Shown: in pieces, positions 10,151 to 21,893 of the stretch | How positions within the stretch are numbered: position 1 is the stretch's first letter | Layout of the letters: every line of letters begins with the position of its first letter | Assembly (NCBI GenBank): GCA_946902875.1 | Contig: OX336355.1 | Coordinates: forward strand, 8,205,347-8,269,346 | From: Nematopogon swammerdamellus | Lineage: Eukaryota; Arthropoda; Insecta; Lepidoptera; Adelidae | Length of the DNA stretch: 64,000 bases | Reading direction: 5' to 3' | Position numbers and translations under genes: made by a program | The notes under the pieces: generated by a model | What the model saw: only the letters and a program-made list of their open reading frames with translations | Told to the model about the DNA's origin: nothing | Databases searched by the model: none

Positions 10151-10430
10151 TGGATACGCGAGTCACTTGGCGCCGTCAGCATGGATTGTTGAACTGATGA
10201 CGACGCCCAAAAGCATTCCGTTTAGAACGGGGGCTGCGAATGCCGTGCCGGCGTGACAGATGCCTTTTTACGCTTCTCTTGAAAGATCCTAAGTCATACA
10301 CTGAAGGAAACACATCGGGAGGAAGTGCATTCCAGAGTTTCGCAGTACGGAAGATAAAAGAAATACTAGAGCGCTTAGTCCGCACTTTAGGCCTGGAAAA
10401 AGCTTTTCGCTCGCTAGCCGGGGTCTGCTT
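10151..10430 (-). mobile_element. CR1/Jockey-like LINE C-terminal end, family G subfamily 2
   Basis: A minus-strand frame reads FRTAKLWNALPPDVFP, then YDLGSFKRSVKRHL. This is the typical end of Jockey/CR1-type reverse transcriptase ORFs in Lepidoptera (R-T-A/G-K-x-WN-x-LP ... GSFKR). It ends near a C/T-rich run that may be the remnant poly(A). The frame is still partly open but severely 5'-truncated. Confidence 0.85.
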
Positions 10431-11090
10431 GTTTGTGATAGAGTATTCCATATTTGTCCAACTGACTTTATAAAATTGTTCACACTATTTCTACATTTAT
10501 TGAATAAGCTAACTGAATATATATAAATAGATTTTGAATTTCACGGCTACGGAATCCGAGAATGGATTTAAAAATGGGAAGTGATTCTTCAATTTCCGCT
10601 CGGCAAAACTCGGAAATGTTTTCATCTCAAATGATCAGTTCATGCGAGTTTAACCGTTCCTATCGTGAGCCTCAATTTGCTCAAGCTGAGCAACTTCTAT
10701 TGGCTAAATCAATTTCGAAGTTAAAACCAGATATTAAAATATAGTTGCGCCTGGGGCAGTCTAAAGTCTAGCTAGATGATTGCGGGATAATTGGATATAC
10801 GCGTATCCTCTATGCGAGTCAAATGCGCCAGAACGGACTATTACCTAAAAATTGCAGCGACTGAAAAAAATTTAAATACGAGTTGCTTGCTGTCCAACGC
10901 CGCCGTACAAATGCCATTAGTAAGACAGTAGGCTGACATCACGATCTGTTTTTGGGTTTTGAGTAAATAAGTTAAGATTAAGGATTGACTAAACCCATGA
11001 GGTCAGCCCATTACTTCGTTCCTGCGAGAATTTGGTGCCGTGCGCTAATAAATAGAAGATTTTTATTATTATTATATTTTTTGTATGTTA
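10431..11090. other. Unique sequence
   Basis: No family is recognised. A 60-codon frame at 10562-10744 begins with a true ATG but shows no domain. Confidence 0.3.
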
Positions 11091-11218
11091 ACCAACATGG
11101 GTGGCTGTGCCGAGGGACCAATGGTGCAGTCGACACAGCCAAAATCACCTCTCCTCGCGAAACCACGCTTAGTTAGGCAGATTTGCGGACTGTTGCTAGG
11201 CTGTCTATTCTTGTTAAT
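11091..11218 (-). mobile_element. Type-2 tail (family C) joined to a LINE 3' end
   Basis: The plus strand shows GGGTGGCTGTGCCGAGGGAC, then CACAGCC (hairpin), ATCACCTCTCCTCGCGAAAC and CCACGCTTAG. After that comes GCAGATTTGCGGACTGTTGC and TAGGCTGTCT, the same C-terminal coding end found in the LINE at 55160. On the minus strand the order is LINE coding end, then the C segment, then A-rich sequence. That shows the SINE tail is the 3' UTR of this LINE. Confidence 0.7.
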
Positions 11219-11448
11219 ACTAAGCGCACGCGATGTACGCATACCAACAGCACGAACCAATTATGGCAAAATAAATGTTTTTATTGTTCGAATGCGTTCG
11301 TGTTTATCGTTTATTTATATTTATTTGTATCGCATATAATAATGCACCTATCTCTATAAGTGAATTTTTATAACGTTATTTTATTTCCGATTTCTATAGC
11401 GTACAGATACCATGTATCCGAATTTATGCTCGCTGAAATAAAAATATT

Positions 11449-11475
11449 TGACTTTGACTTTGACTTTGACTTTAA
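11449..11475. repeat. (GACTTT)n microsatellite
   Basis: About four copies of GACTTT in a row, directly upstream of a reversed LINE G end whose tail they may represent. Confidence 0.85.
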
Positions 11476-11491
11476 TTTTTTTTTAATTGAA

Positions 11492-11640
11492 AGCTCGACA
11501 TATTGCGCCGTGCCACCCATAAGGTGTCTAACGACGCCCATGGACAGTCGTTGTTGGTGGATGTTGCGAATGTCATGCCGACCTGACAGGTGCGTACGTA
11601 CTCTTGAAGGATCCCGAGGCCGATAACTGTACTTGGGAAT
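11492..11640 (-). mobile_element. CR1/Jockey-like LINE C-terminal end, family G
   Basis: It has CACCCATAAGGTGTCTAACG, ACGCCCATGGACA, ATGCCGACCTGACAGGTGCG and CTCTTGAAGGATCCCGAGG, matching 39033 and 21780-21893. It is degraded and 5'-truncated. Confidence 0.75.
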
Positions 11641-12069
11641 GACTAACTAAACTACTTTTGCATATAGTTTGAGAGCAACCTTACTATTTGACATGTCGCC
11701 AGTCTTTCGCTACAATTTTACGCAAAGCCTCCCCGCTCCGCGCAGTTCTTGTTAAAACGACAAACTCGCAGACTACTCGTATTCAAAGGCGACGCCCTCG
11801 ACCGTGAGTTCCGGCAAATAGTCTGTCCGACTGCTAGGCACGATAGAAATTCACGCGCAGCCACGTCGCCAACCCTAACGAGCACTCCACTCACGGTCCG
11901 AGCGGCTGACAGGGTTGCCACAAAGTTCGCGATTTATGGTACATCTCGCTTCGGGAGCTGTGAACTTTCTTTTTATTTTTGGAAATAAAATAAAATAAAT
12001 CAGAATCTATAAAGGAGTGTACTCACCGGGTTAAAATTTGCGCCACGAACAAAATTCGGAATGTTCCGA
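11641..12069. other. Unique sequence
   Basis: A 79-codon plus-strand frame at 11749-11988 is GC-richer than its surroundings but unrecognised. Confidence 0.3.
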
Positions 12070-12170
12070 GTGAGTATACTCCATAACGGTTGACTACATC
12101 ATCTGCTACATCCGTGATTTCAGGCCATTACAGTTATTTCCTGTCGGAGCTACGTGTATTGTTAGTATTC
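12070..12170 (-). mobile_element. Old SINE fragment (type-1 tail)
   Basis: GACTACATCATCTGCTACATCCGTGATTTCAG parallels the reverse complement of the type-1 tail (TGACATCACGGATGTTGTAG). CTGTCGGAGCTACGTG matches the spacer next to it in the copy at 42188. It is diverged. Confidence 0.45.
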
Positions 12171-12202
12171 ATTTTATACCTAGTTTTCCATACTAGATCG
12201 AG

Positions 12203-12575
12203 TCAGTCTGTCAGCGTGTGTATACACGCTGAACATACGCCTCTCCAGTTTTCCTCCAGTCCTCCCGGGCTTCATCGGTACGGAACCACTGCTTTCCGCC
12301 GACGTACTTGATGTCGTCGTCCCACCTTGACGGGTGGTCTTCCCACACTCCGTTTTCCTGTCCACGGTCGCCAGAGTACGACACGGTTACTCCAACAACG
12401 GTCGTCGTCTCTTCGGCTGACGTACCCAGCTCAATGCCACATGAGCTTAGCCACCCGGTGTCCAGAATCGACTACTTTGGTACGTCGGCGGATTGCCTCG
12501 TAAGGCAACAAATGACGTAGCGATATTCCCAGCATGGCTCGCTCCGTTGCTCACTGGGCAACTTTCAACCTTTAC
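12203..12575 (-). mobile_element. RTE-like LINE, C-terminal end (D3)
   Basis: The minus strand encodes RW-DD-IKYVGGKQWFR and then REDWRK, with the upstream GHVS- and NEAIRR-equivalent parts in other frames. It ends at the (CTGA)-type tail at 12203-12215. Frameshifts and stops make it dead. A family N LINE end follows immediately at 12595. Confidence 0.85.
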
Positions 12576-12594
12576 ACAACAGCTACCACGTTTT

Positions 12595-12725
12595 GTTCAC
12601 GTCACCAGATCGAGCATGCGCTACGAAAAGATCAAGTACCTGAAATCGATGAGCATTTAAGAAACATGACTGTGGAAGAGGTTTTAGAGGTCTGTCGCGA
12701 GGTCTGTCCTATCATACCCCATTAA
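12595..12725 (+). mobile_element. LINE C-terminal fragment, family N
   Basis: The frame reads QIEHALRKDQVPEIDEHL, then VEEVLEVCREV. It aligns with the N copy at 4905, where the equivalent residues are GHVLKG and MEEAAEMCRER. It is diverged from that copy and 5'-truncated. Confidence 0.55.
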
Positions 12726-13065
12726 GGAAGGGAAAAGACGAGACTCGATATGAGTCGTTGTGTGCCATATACTCGAGACTGTATATGGCCCACAGAGAGC
12801 TACAATCGACAAAAAAAAACGCTATTGTGCATGCGCAATGCCATCTCGTTAAGTCAATAAAAGCAAATGAAATAAACATTCTCTGCAACTGATTCATATA
12901 TTCCGAACAATTCCGACTGAGCTGACAACCCTGAAGGGGAAAGCATTCCGTGATCTAGATTTAAAGTTTGCTTGTGTCAAAAGATGCAAAATCGCTAGGT
13001 TATCTAACATCTTACTATTCTATATACGAGTATAACAGGGGTAAGCAAGAAGCTACCTACATTTC

Positions 13066-13245
13066 CAGAATGCTTGTTTCCCACTGGAGTAAGCAGAGAC
13101 GGATCTCAACTCAACGAGCACGATCCTGACACACTTCTGCCGCCACTTCCACTCTCATAATGTTCTTCATACATCCTCGTCAGTTACGGGTACTACGCAC
13201 TTGACCCTCTTTGAGCACATGCCCGATATGGTCCAGTTATGTGGC
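13066..13245 (-). mobile_element. LINE C-terminal fragment, family N
   Basis: On the minus strand it reads ATCGGGCATGTGCTCAAAGA, TCAAGTGCGTAGTACC, AACATTATGAGAGTGGAAG and ACTCCAGTGGGAAACAAG, matching the 4905 copy block by block. The frame is broken. Confidence 0.7.
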
Positions 13246-14559
13246 GTCTAGGGCGACACCTCTCGACTCTTCCGCTTACATTCGCTCCATAAATATCTGT
13301 CGTTAGTCACCTGTCATCCATTCTTCCATGATCGAACCATCGAAGCATTGCTTTCTCTTATTTTATCTTGTATGTATTTTTGTATTTATTGTTCATTGTA
13401 CACAATTTTGCTATAAAATAAGGTACAAAAAAGGTCGGCTTAATGCAGATCTGCATTTATTCAAGCAGACCTTTGGGATTTGGTAAAGGGTGTCGAAGTA
13501 GGCGTACGGGTAATGTGAGATTATAGTAACAAATTCCATATCCATATATAAATAGATACCAATAGACATACATACATTATTCTATATTTTTCCAGACAAA
13601 TAATTTAAAAGGATAAAATTGCTGTAAAACTCCATGCGCAAGCTACAATTAATTGCACACAATTTTTATCAGACCCATGTTGATTAAGGTACGTAAATCG
13701 TGTGACTGAGATAATACATAGTTATTTTTGTGATTTTGTTTGCTCACACTGAGTATACTCGTACTAGATTGTTCACCTGCTGGATGAGTTGATTCAACTG
13801 CGTAGACATCTTTGTTAAGTAAAAAAAAATAGTATTTACTCGAGATAGTGCCTTTCGGTCTTGATTAAAAAATATAGGCCTGTTAGTATCCTTGCCGACG
13901 TCAACGTGAATAGACAAAACTGGATATCATAATATCTGTCCAACGTGATGAATAGCCATAATGGACCGGTTAAGGGCCTTACACTGGTGACCACGCGTCA
14001 GTTGTCACTAAGTATTTGTGGTGCAGCGATTTAAATAAAACGTTTTCTTGATTTGTCACGCAACCTACAGATACGTTTGTTTACACTACAATTTGTTTTC
14101 AACTCTATCAGGTTGCTATGTTCGTTGGACGGGAAATTTACCAGCGGTGATATTAAGAACCGAGCTCCGTTTGTTTTACATGTGGATTGTAAGTCAAGAT
14201 TGACTCACATTGCCAGAAATTGCTTTTGCCAGATATTCAACAACAATCACTCAGATGCCGCGAAATTTTGCAAGTGTGGAGTTAGCAGTTCTTCCTAGGT
14301 AGGCTAGTTGCTAAGGGTTGCATGTTTTATAAGTATAACGATGTTTTGACAGTGTAGAGTTACACGTAGACTACAAAAACTCAAGTTCCTAACTGTTGTA
14401 CTCGTATGTTTCTAAATATCACGATATTTAACCAGTTTGAAGTTAGCATTTACTCATAGCCTAGGAAAACTCGAGTTGCCCAAGGATTTTATGTTTCTAA
14501 CTTGTAAATATAATTATTACGCCTATTATACTTTATGCGGAAGCGTTTTCTGCCATTGC
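13246..14559. other. Unique sequence with one splice-bounded frame
   Basis: No repeat family is recognised. A segment at 14112-14188 has a pyrimidine-rich acceptor (CTATCAG) and a GTAAGT donor around an open frame (LLCSLDGKFTSGDIKNRA and onward). A palindrome AATGCAGATCTGCATT lies at 13442-13457. The rest shows nothing I can support. Confidence 0.3.
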
Positions 14560-14668
14560 TGCCTGATTTTGCTGCCCGCCTTTGCACCTTATGTAAATTT
14601 TCTAATGTATTTGTTACTATTTAATGTTTACTGGAGCAATAAAGAATTTTCTATCTATCTATCTATCC
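14560..14668 (+). mobile_element. Possible LINE 3' UTR with (CTAT)n tail
   Basis: GGAGCAATAAAGAATTTT is followed by four CTAT units. This is the usual form of poly(A)-less lepidopteran LINE ends, with AATAAA just before a short tandem tail, as in family P at 45238. The 5' limit is a guess. Confidence 0.45.
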
Positions 14669-16014
14669 TCTCCACTGTATAGTTAAGGTTGAAGTAAAAA
14701 GTACGCCGAGCTGGTTTTAGTACACTGGTAGCACGCCGCCGGTGCCGGGGACGCTCGAATTTACTCAAAATAACTGCGTAAGCAGATAAAGTTGACCGTT
14801 TGCTGGTGTCAAGATGATGACATGTGTACACGACACAGCGAGTACTGTCCATTGTCCTGAGTGGTAGCGTTTACGTCTGACAAGTTAAATAATTGTTGTA
14901 CGGTGTACTTTGACGAGTGGTTGGTCTGCTGTGTTACCTCCCACCCGTCATTAATTTTCTGGAGGCTGTGTTGTGACAAACGGATTGTGGGTTCTGCTCG
15001 GGGAAAGGTTCTGTTGCCTACTGTCAGAATGTAGAAGGGGTAGGTAAGTGGTATCTTGTGGAGAGTGTGTTTTGTGATAGTATTATGAAGGTTGCATTTT
15101 GGCGAATGTTTTGTGGTTAAAAATTAAGTTTTAATTATTTTTAGATAGAAAAATATATGAATTTCTTTGGAAGGAACGAAAAAGACGTCTCAACAATATT
15201 TTTCATTTTAATGGCAGACAATAATTATTTAGACAAAATATATTTCTATAAGTTTAAAATCGAACGAATTAATCTGAAATAAAAAGTTAAAAGTTACATT
15301 AAAACTAATAAAACTCTAAAATAAATAAATACCTAACCAATAATATAGAAGAAATGCGACTAAACACTGATGATGATAGAAGAGGTGTTTCACGCAAAAT
15401 TAAATTGTTAGGAGTAAATATATAGAAATCGTCGAAATAGTTTCTAAATTGTCGGCTTATTCTCAATCGCCTGTGGTCTAATTTTCCGGTGGCTTTGACA
15501 TAATTTCGTAAGGTTTTCATTTCACCCTTATTCCCAACACTAAGCTGAGGAATTTGTGGTTCCAGGGTCAATCTAACAGCTTTCATCTAACCGCGACAAA
15601 TGCTCACCTTATAGGGGTATCACCTAAGCTAGCGGCCCCCAAACTGGGCGCAATTACTCGCTTTGGGGCCAAAACTGTCTCTTGGGGGTAAATAATTCAA
15701 AAGGAAAGACGCATCAACGGTGTGCTCAAAGACGAATTACAAATTTATAAAAGTGTGTTTGTTTAACTTTGTCACAATTTTATTGTGACTTATTTTTATC
15801 AAGGCGCGGGGATGAATGCATTAAATTGGTTGCATTGTGTGACAATCGTATTTCTATCTCTTTGAATTATTTGGCTTTAGTATTTATTTATTCTTTAAAC
15901 CAACAGACCATACCACTTGGACATAATATAAACTTGCATAGATCTGCAGCCAATGGGCAGATTTCAACAAATTATATTTTAAAATATTACTAAGTCTTAA
16001 CAATAGTTAGCTCT
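14669..16014. other. Unique sequence
   Basis: No gene or clear repeat is recognised. TTGTGTGACAAT near 15835-15846 recurs at 18983-18994, suggesting an unclassified old repeat. Confidence 0.3.
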
Positions 16015-16185
16015 ATTTTTCCTCTATAGAATCGGTAAACTCTGGAACGTTGTTCCTGCTCATATATTTCCCCCCAAGTACAGTCTCGGATCCTTCAAGA
16101 GGGGCGTGAATAGGCACCTGTCAGGCCGGCATGACATTCGCAACCCCCGCATACAACCGAATGTCGTCTTGGTGTGTAGCTCGTC
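16015..16185 (+). mobile_element. CR1/Jockey-like LINE C-terminal end, family G
   Basis: It encodes RIGKLWNVVPAHIFPPKY, then SFKRGVNRHLSG. The 'P-A-H-I-F-P-P-K-Y' motif is shared with the copies at 30757 and 39033. It starts inside the ORF, so it is 5'-truncated. Confidence 0.85.
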
Positions 16186-17989
16186 GCCAAATTTGGATCT
16201 TTCAACAAAAATAAAAAATATATGTATTTTTTTTTAATTTGTTTAAATAGACGATAAGTCTATAATAGTGTGTTTTTACTGACTTGGAGAGGTATCGAAC
16301 ATTATTTGAAGCTAATACAGGTAATAGCCTCAAAATGTTTTAGAACCATTGGCCGAACTAAACCAAGGGTCCAAGAGGCTGGGCCTATATCGAGGTGTCA
16401 ATTTGACGAAGGCGCCATTATAATGGGGTCGGTTATCGCTCTAACTGTCTCGATTAACTCTGAATGGGACCTCAATGGCGCTTTGTATTTGTGCGTTCCT
16501 CGGTGCCAAACCGCTCTACTGAGCCTATTCACGTTTGATCATGGAAATGAACTTATAGTATAGTAATGCCATCGTGTATCGTTTAGTTATGATGACGTTT
16601 ACAATGCAGTTTGACAGAATTACAGTTTTACAGAATTGGGGGACGCCTATGTTCAGCATTAGACTCGGAATTACTGACAGAATGGATGAAGATGAAGATT
16701 CGCGCTACAGATTTGATTTGGGTTAAAAGGTAAAACAATACTGAAAAGACATTTTAAGTGATGACGCCGTCATCATTCGTCTTTTATCACTCTTTTAAAG
16801 TGAAATGGCGGACTTATCATATCACTGAGCGATTGCACTTTCCTGGGATGCAGAAGCCGGACTTATTGCAGGCATAATGCAATTTCCTTCAGTAATTCTC
16901 ATACATAGCAATGCCTTACACTTTTAGTGTCCTCACGGTGTTTTCGTTCACATGAAATTCTTCAATTGGAAAATCGAAAAGGAATAAAAACACTAAGCCG
17001 AATAAAATGGATTTGTTGACATGTGAGGAACTCCTAAACGAGGAACTGTGAAAAGTCTCGCTTTTATTGCCAACTCAGGAACCGTTTGATATCCCCGCTT
17101 ATATTGTCATTTGAGAAAATTCTCGCAAACTGCAGTTGTCGGCAAAATTATAAATGAATAGGCAGGTATATTATGTATCTAATAAAACCAGTTCTCTCCT
17201 CATATGACAAATATCAATGCGAAAATTCGTCTGATGCGGTTAGAAACTTCAGCTTTGCAAAACGTCCCCCGAATGAAACCGCGCGCAAAATTATACGCCC
17301 TTAACCCGGCCTGAAACGGTGTGGCTACGTGTTGTAATTAAAGCAACGCTTCGCCCATCCATCGAAAGAGAACATCGATCTTCTGTCAAACCATCAGAGG
17401 CGTCGAATGTTATTCAACCCGGATACGAGAGGCAATGGACGGGTAAGGGGTGACCCACTTCACCGCTGCCCACATTTTTTCAGAGGAACTTTCGAACAGC
17501 GAACCCAAAAACTGTTTCCTAATGCTGAAGCGAGCGGCGACAACAACGGAGCGTTCGTTGGTGACTGCTAGAGCGGTGACAATTTGTTCCTGTCGAATTT
17601 AGGTTCTATCTCGTGCTGGATGGATACGCTGTATTGGACTTAAATATTGAAATGTCATAGTCGTTTTGTTCAGTGCGGTGGTCACAATCAGGTCGGTGTT
17701 TTTTTTAACCTGACACGGTTTACTACACTACTGTTAGCGCGCACGTTCGTGGCCTCAGCGGGCGGAGGCCGATAGATCTTTAAACGATTATCCCTGTTTT
17801 GTCTTCGTACTTCAACCACGCAATAAAACCTTATTAGATAAATAATTTAATGTTATAAATAAAAAAGAGGTTTCGCAAATGTCGTGACTTTCAGAGATTG
17901 ATTCACAACACTATACATTCCATTCTCTCATTCCTGCCGGAGGTCACGAACGTACGCGCTGACTGGACATCACCTGCTTGATACACAGG
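16186..17989. other. Unique sequence
   Basis: Moderately GC-rich between 17250 and 17600. A 97-codon frame at 16270-16563 overlaps a small GGCGCCATT/AATGGCGC inverted pair and is not recognised. No dispersed family was identified. Confidence 0.3.
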
Positions 17990-18085
17990 TACAGCACGAA
18001 CTCTCACGATAGAGACGACGCTCTACAAACGGATTGTCTCTTTCTAAAACTCAATGTTCATTACTTATTGCCGGGTACTGTGCGC
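17990..18085. mobile_element. Half of the palindromic MITE seen at 28499
   Basis: GACGACGCTCTACA, TCTCTTTCTAAAACTCA and TTATTGCCGGGTACTGTGC parallel the right arm at 28620-28686. The left arm here is lost or unrecognisable. Confidence 0.6.
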
Positions 18086-18232
18086 CTCGTGCAGGTATTG
18101 CACTTCGTTCCTATAGAATCTATGTGCCGCCATATACAAGTGCTTCATTTGGTCTTCCTGGCTACACTGAACCGAATGGCAAACACTTAATATTTTCATA
18201 GCTGCTTCGACTGAGCTTAGTACCTACAGTGA

Positions 18233-18340
18233 TATCAATCCGGTTGGGTTACCCTACAACCAACCACCTAGTACCGTAAAAGAAGGGATCGACAGTTTTA
18301 CATGAATACGAAACCTTAAGCAACTCGTGCGTGTTCATAG
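18233..18340 (-). mobile_element. SINE body fragment
   Basis: ACCACCTAGTACC, GAAGGGATCGACAGTTTTAC and ATGAATACGAAACC correspond to the reverse complement of the shared SINE body between B box and GGTGGTAGG. It is diverged. Confidence 0.55.
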
Positions 18341-19225
18341 TATAGCTTAGCATTTTTCCACCGCTTCGACGGATGGGCGGTCCCGTACCGCGTTCCCGTT
18401 CGGTCGCATGTTTGCGGAGTAAATTTACAGAAGGGCCCAACCCAGCCGGCCGCGCTTGCGGTGTGGTCAGACAAATCAAAAAGGCAGAGGGAGCTTCAAC
18501 TCGCGGAGCAGGTGCTAAGTGGGAAATGGTGTGCATAAACACCAAATCCTAAATAACAAAATGTAAAATCTGTAACAGCGCGCCTACCGAGCGAGTGTTC
18601 ACTCATACATAAGTCATAAGTCGAGAATCACTCTATCAATGCACATGGGGTTTCACTAACATTTACTAGCATATCTAAGCAATGTTTAAGTTAGCTACTA
18701 GCCGTTTCCGCGGCTTGGCTCTGTGGAAAAATTACCTAAAACCATCATTAAATGTGGTCAGTAAACCCCACGTGAATTGACTAAGTAGCGCGCGACGCAC
18801 GTTACACATTTTCCACTTCAGTTTTGCCGCGAGCCGAAGCCAGCATGAATAACTAGTTACAAATGTATGCCTATCTCCGTCACACTTACGGACTCGCGTA
18901 TCTTTATCAACACGCGTGCTATTAAGAACCGTCTGATGTGTGCATTTATAGATTGTGATGCTGACGAAGTAACTGTTATACAATGTGTGACAATAACATT
19001 TCTATCTTCTTAAATTCTTTGTGTGGGGTATAATTAATTTACTAGGAGCCCATGTGAACCGTCTGTGGAGAAAATCAATTGTGTCCTTTCTAGTATCCTT
19101 CACCTTTCGCTTCCTAGCGTATCGACGAATCAAAACTGGACGCGCTGTCAGATGCCGTCAGTGTAGCCGGCACGAACATAAGAGAAGCACTGACACAATG
19201 ACAGGATTCTTGACTTCCTTTTTTT
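18341..19225. other. Unique sequence
   Basis: It is GC-rich at 18345-18520. A 98-codon minus frame at 18249-18545 overlaps the SINE fragment and is unrecognised. Confidence 0.3.
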
Positions 19226-19347
19226 ATGAAAACCAGTATGGGTGGCTGTGCCGAAGGACCAGAAGTAACCGAAACAGCCAAATCTACCGCATCTTGCGTA
19301 ACCACGCTCAGCGAGACACCCCGTACCAGCTGATTCGCGGACTATAG
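19226..19347 (-). mobile_element. Type-2 SINE/LINE tail (family C)
   Basis: It has TATGGGTGGCTGTGCCGAAG, a GGCTGT/ACAGCC stem, GCGTAACCACGCTCAGCGAG and ACACC, followed by CTGATTCGCGGACTAT, the start of the LINE coding end. The minus orientation is the same as every other C copy in the window. Confidence 0.7.
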
Positions 19348-19396
19348 AAACTCTATCTAATTAAGTTTTTTTTTTATTTCAGCTGGCGTTGTTTGT

Positions 19397-19738
19397 TAAT
19401 TAAAAACCCGGTCAAGTCAAGTGCAAGCTAGAGAAGCGCCAAGGTTTCCGTATCTGTATTGAATTCTGTTCTGTATCGTTCCGCGTGTGTTTTCCAATTG
19501 CCGTTTGTACAATTATCTGCATTATTTTTTCAGGAGTAAATGTCCTAAAATATTTCCGAAATAAAAAATGATATTATATTCTAAATTTAAATTTTCTACT
19601 ATTTCTGGTTTAGAGTTAAGGCGCTGTGGCCGGACGACAGACGGACGGACGGACAGACAGACCGACAAACATACAACGGAGTCTCACCATAACGGTTCCT
19701 TTTGTACCATTTTTAACACAGAACCCTGAAAACTATGT
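19397..19738 (-). mobile_element. Family F dispersed element, diverged
   Basis: The ends match the family: CCCGGTCAAGTCAAGTGCAA near one end, and a GACAGACGGACGGACGGACA run then ACCATAACGGTTCCTTTTG near the other. On the minus strand this is the GTTCCGT ... TCTGTCTGTCCG ... ACTTGACCGG layout. The centre is AT-rich filler. Confidence 0.6.
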
Positions 19739-19975
19739 TGAAAAAATAAAAGTATTTTCGGACTTCATCGTGGTCGAGTTAAAACTAGCGCTGCCTAGAA
19801 ACAAATAAATGACCTGGCTAACAATTACCTGGGCATGCATGACTGGGCGTGGCTCGTAGAGCGATATCGATTCAATTAGTATCTGTGATGATAAGTTGAT
19901 AACTGATACTGTCGTGTCGGCTATCCAGTCAACACGCCCGTGTTGCTATGCTCAGGGCCATTATGTGTATTTTAT

Positions 19976-20082
19976 CCCTTACCCTTAATAGGTGGTAGGC
20001 TTTAAATCAGTCCAGATTGCTACCACCACCAGTCCACCACCGCAATGAATAAACGTCGTCTATCGAAACGACTATTAAACAT
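19976..20082 (+). mobile_element. SINE body fragment
   Basis: TCCCTTACCCTTAATAGGTGG, TAGGCTTTAAATC, CCACCGCAATGAATAAACGT and CGAAACGACTA follow the shared body in order. Confidence 0.6.
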
Positions 20083-20660
20083 TTGATATGTTTATCAGCA
20101 GTTACTTCGTAACAGATAAATCACTCCATAGAAAAAGTTCCATACCTTCGGCTTTAATAGCCTACTGTTTTACGTCGCCAATCGCTGCGTGCGAAAATGT
20201 ACCTAAACGATCGAGTGTAAAGTGATTATTGCTTTGCAGCTGCGTGCAGTTGCGTGGGCGAGCGGTGTAGGTATGCTTCGCGGGGCTGACGAATTTCCAC
20301 TGAATTAGATCCACCGGGCGGTAGGTAGTTAGCGCGCGCAAGTACATAGAGTGCGTGAGGCCTGGTTAAGCGTAGCCGACACGACCACGTAAGCGTCCAT
20401 GGCGTTCGATGTGAACGGATACGGAACCCGTTGCGTTGAACAACACTCGTACTTGGTAAGGTTTTTTAAAAACCATTCATTCTACCAGATGTATATTGAA
20501 ATAGTAAGTAATCGGTTTTTTGTGTCAGTGCGACTTTACGTTGAAATAAATATATATCTAGACGTGCTGAAAACCTCTGACGCTAATGCTATTACGGCCG
20601 AGGTAAAGAAAACTAGAGGTACGCTTAGGAGGCTAATATAATGTTGAGGTAGAAGACGTT
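20083..20660. other. Unique sequence with a short ATG frame before a donor
   Basis: An ATG in good context at 20399 (TCCATGGCG) opens 19 codons (MAFDVNGYGTRCVEQHSYL) ending at a GTAAGG donor-like site. Upstream, GTAGCCGACACGACC matches SINE sequence, so this may be repeat debris, not a first exon. Confidence 0.25.
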
Positions 20661-21335
20661 GTTGTTATAAATCTATACTTAATAAAAATCTTAACACCGA
20701 CTGACATACAACGCACAGCCTAAACCGGTGGATCTAGAAGCGTGAAATTTTTCATCTAACGTAGGTGAGCACTAAGAAAAGAGACCGTGGTTCGGATTCC
20801 ACGTTAAACTGTAGGTCCCTTCCCTTCTTACCTTACTAGATGGTAGGGTTTATCCCGGCCGGGTTGGTACCACCGCACTGAACGAAACGTCGGTCGAAAC
20901 GGCTATGTAAATAGTTCGTGTTTTCCGTCCAGTTTAGTGTAGCCGACATGAAATGAAGGGAAGCACTGACATGGCACCTAGTTCACCCTGTGTTATGGGC
21001 TGACATCACGGATGTTGAAGGTGATGTAGCCAACCGTGTCAGGTTCCATAAAAAAAAAAAAAAAGAAAGGATTTTTGAATATTCATCCCCTAAGGGGCTA
21101 GAATAAGGGATGAAAGTTTGTATGGGAACTGCGTCATTTTTGAAGTTAGAAACATTTCTGTTTATACATAAATAAAAGTCACTTGTATCAGCGGTTTTGG
21201 GAATTAATCCCCTAAGGGTCTAAAATAAGTGATGAAAATTTGTATGGGAACCGGGTCATTTTTGGTGTTAGAAATATGGAAATTTGTGTTTAGGTTTCTG
21301 TTTATAAATAAAAGTCAATTGTATCAGCGTTTTTG
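20661..21335. repeat. Unclassified dispersed element with internal tandem duplication, split by a SINE
   Basis: The left part (ACTGACATACAACGCACAGC, GGTGGATCTAGAAGCGTG) is separated from the right part by the SINE at 20783-21064. The right part holds two units of about 130 bp, each with CCCCTAAGG, ATGAAA, TTTGTATGGGAAC and AAATAAAAGTCA. GTGAGCACTAAGAAAA before the SINE and AAGAAAGGAT after it look like a short target duplication. Confidence 0.6.
20783..21064 (+). mobile_element. Chimeric 5S/tRNA-type SINE, 5'-truncated, nested
   Basis: It starts at the B box (GACCGTGGTTCGGATTCC) and has the body, the GTAAATAGTTCGTGTTTTCC block, GGCACCTAGTTCACCC, the type-1 tail (TGACATCACGGATGTTG) and CCATAAAAA with about 16 A. 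Confidence 0.9.
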
Positions 21336-21502
21336 AAAGGAAGGGAGGGATGGAGGAAATCGGGAGAGAGATAAGATGGCGAATACATGAGGGATTTTTC
21401 GGGTTATATATATGTAAAGTGGGTATAGGGTGAATTGAGATACGAGAAACGAAATGACGTATGAAATATATCATAGGTCAATTATGGCATAAGTAATCTA
21501 CT

Positions 21503-21893
21503 TCGGAGGGATGTCGGCGCCCTACGTGTGTTCTATCGCTTATTCCACGGGGAGTACTCGGAGGAGCTGTTTAACGCGATTCCGCCGTCACCTTTCCTCC
21601 TCCGTACAACGCGCACTGGGCAGGGATTGCATCCCTACACGCTGGACTTACCGCGGATGCGTACTAATCGGTTCTGCAGATCCTTCCTCCACAGAACCGG
21701 TAAACTCTGGAATGCAGGGCAGGGCAGGGAGCCCACATTGTTCCCCCAAGTATAGTCTCGGGTCCTTCAAGAGAGGCGTGAATGGGCACCTGTCAGGTCG
21801 GCATGGCATTCGCCGCCCCCGCATGCGACCGAATGCCCATGGGCGTCGCTAGACACCTTATGGGTGACTCGGCGCCACATGTCGGGCTTACTA
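21503..21893 (+). mobile_element. CR1/Jockey-like LINE C-terminal end, family G
   Basis: It encodes FYRLFHGEYSEELFNAIPPS, then HRTGKLWNA, then (after a frameshifting GGGCAGGG expansion near 21715) LGSFKRGVNGHLSGRHG and a final HGRR with stop. After the stop come CACCTTATGGGTG and an A-run at 21894-21902. It begins at almost the same internal base as the copy at 39033-39410. Confidence 0.9.

Noticed and set aside
9855..10256. 133-codon plus-strand frame
   Set aside because: It overlaps frames of similar length on both strands and ends in the antisense of a LINE; no motif is seen.
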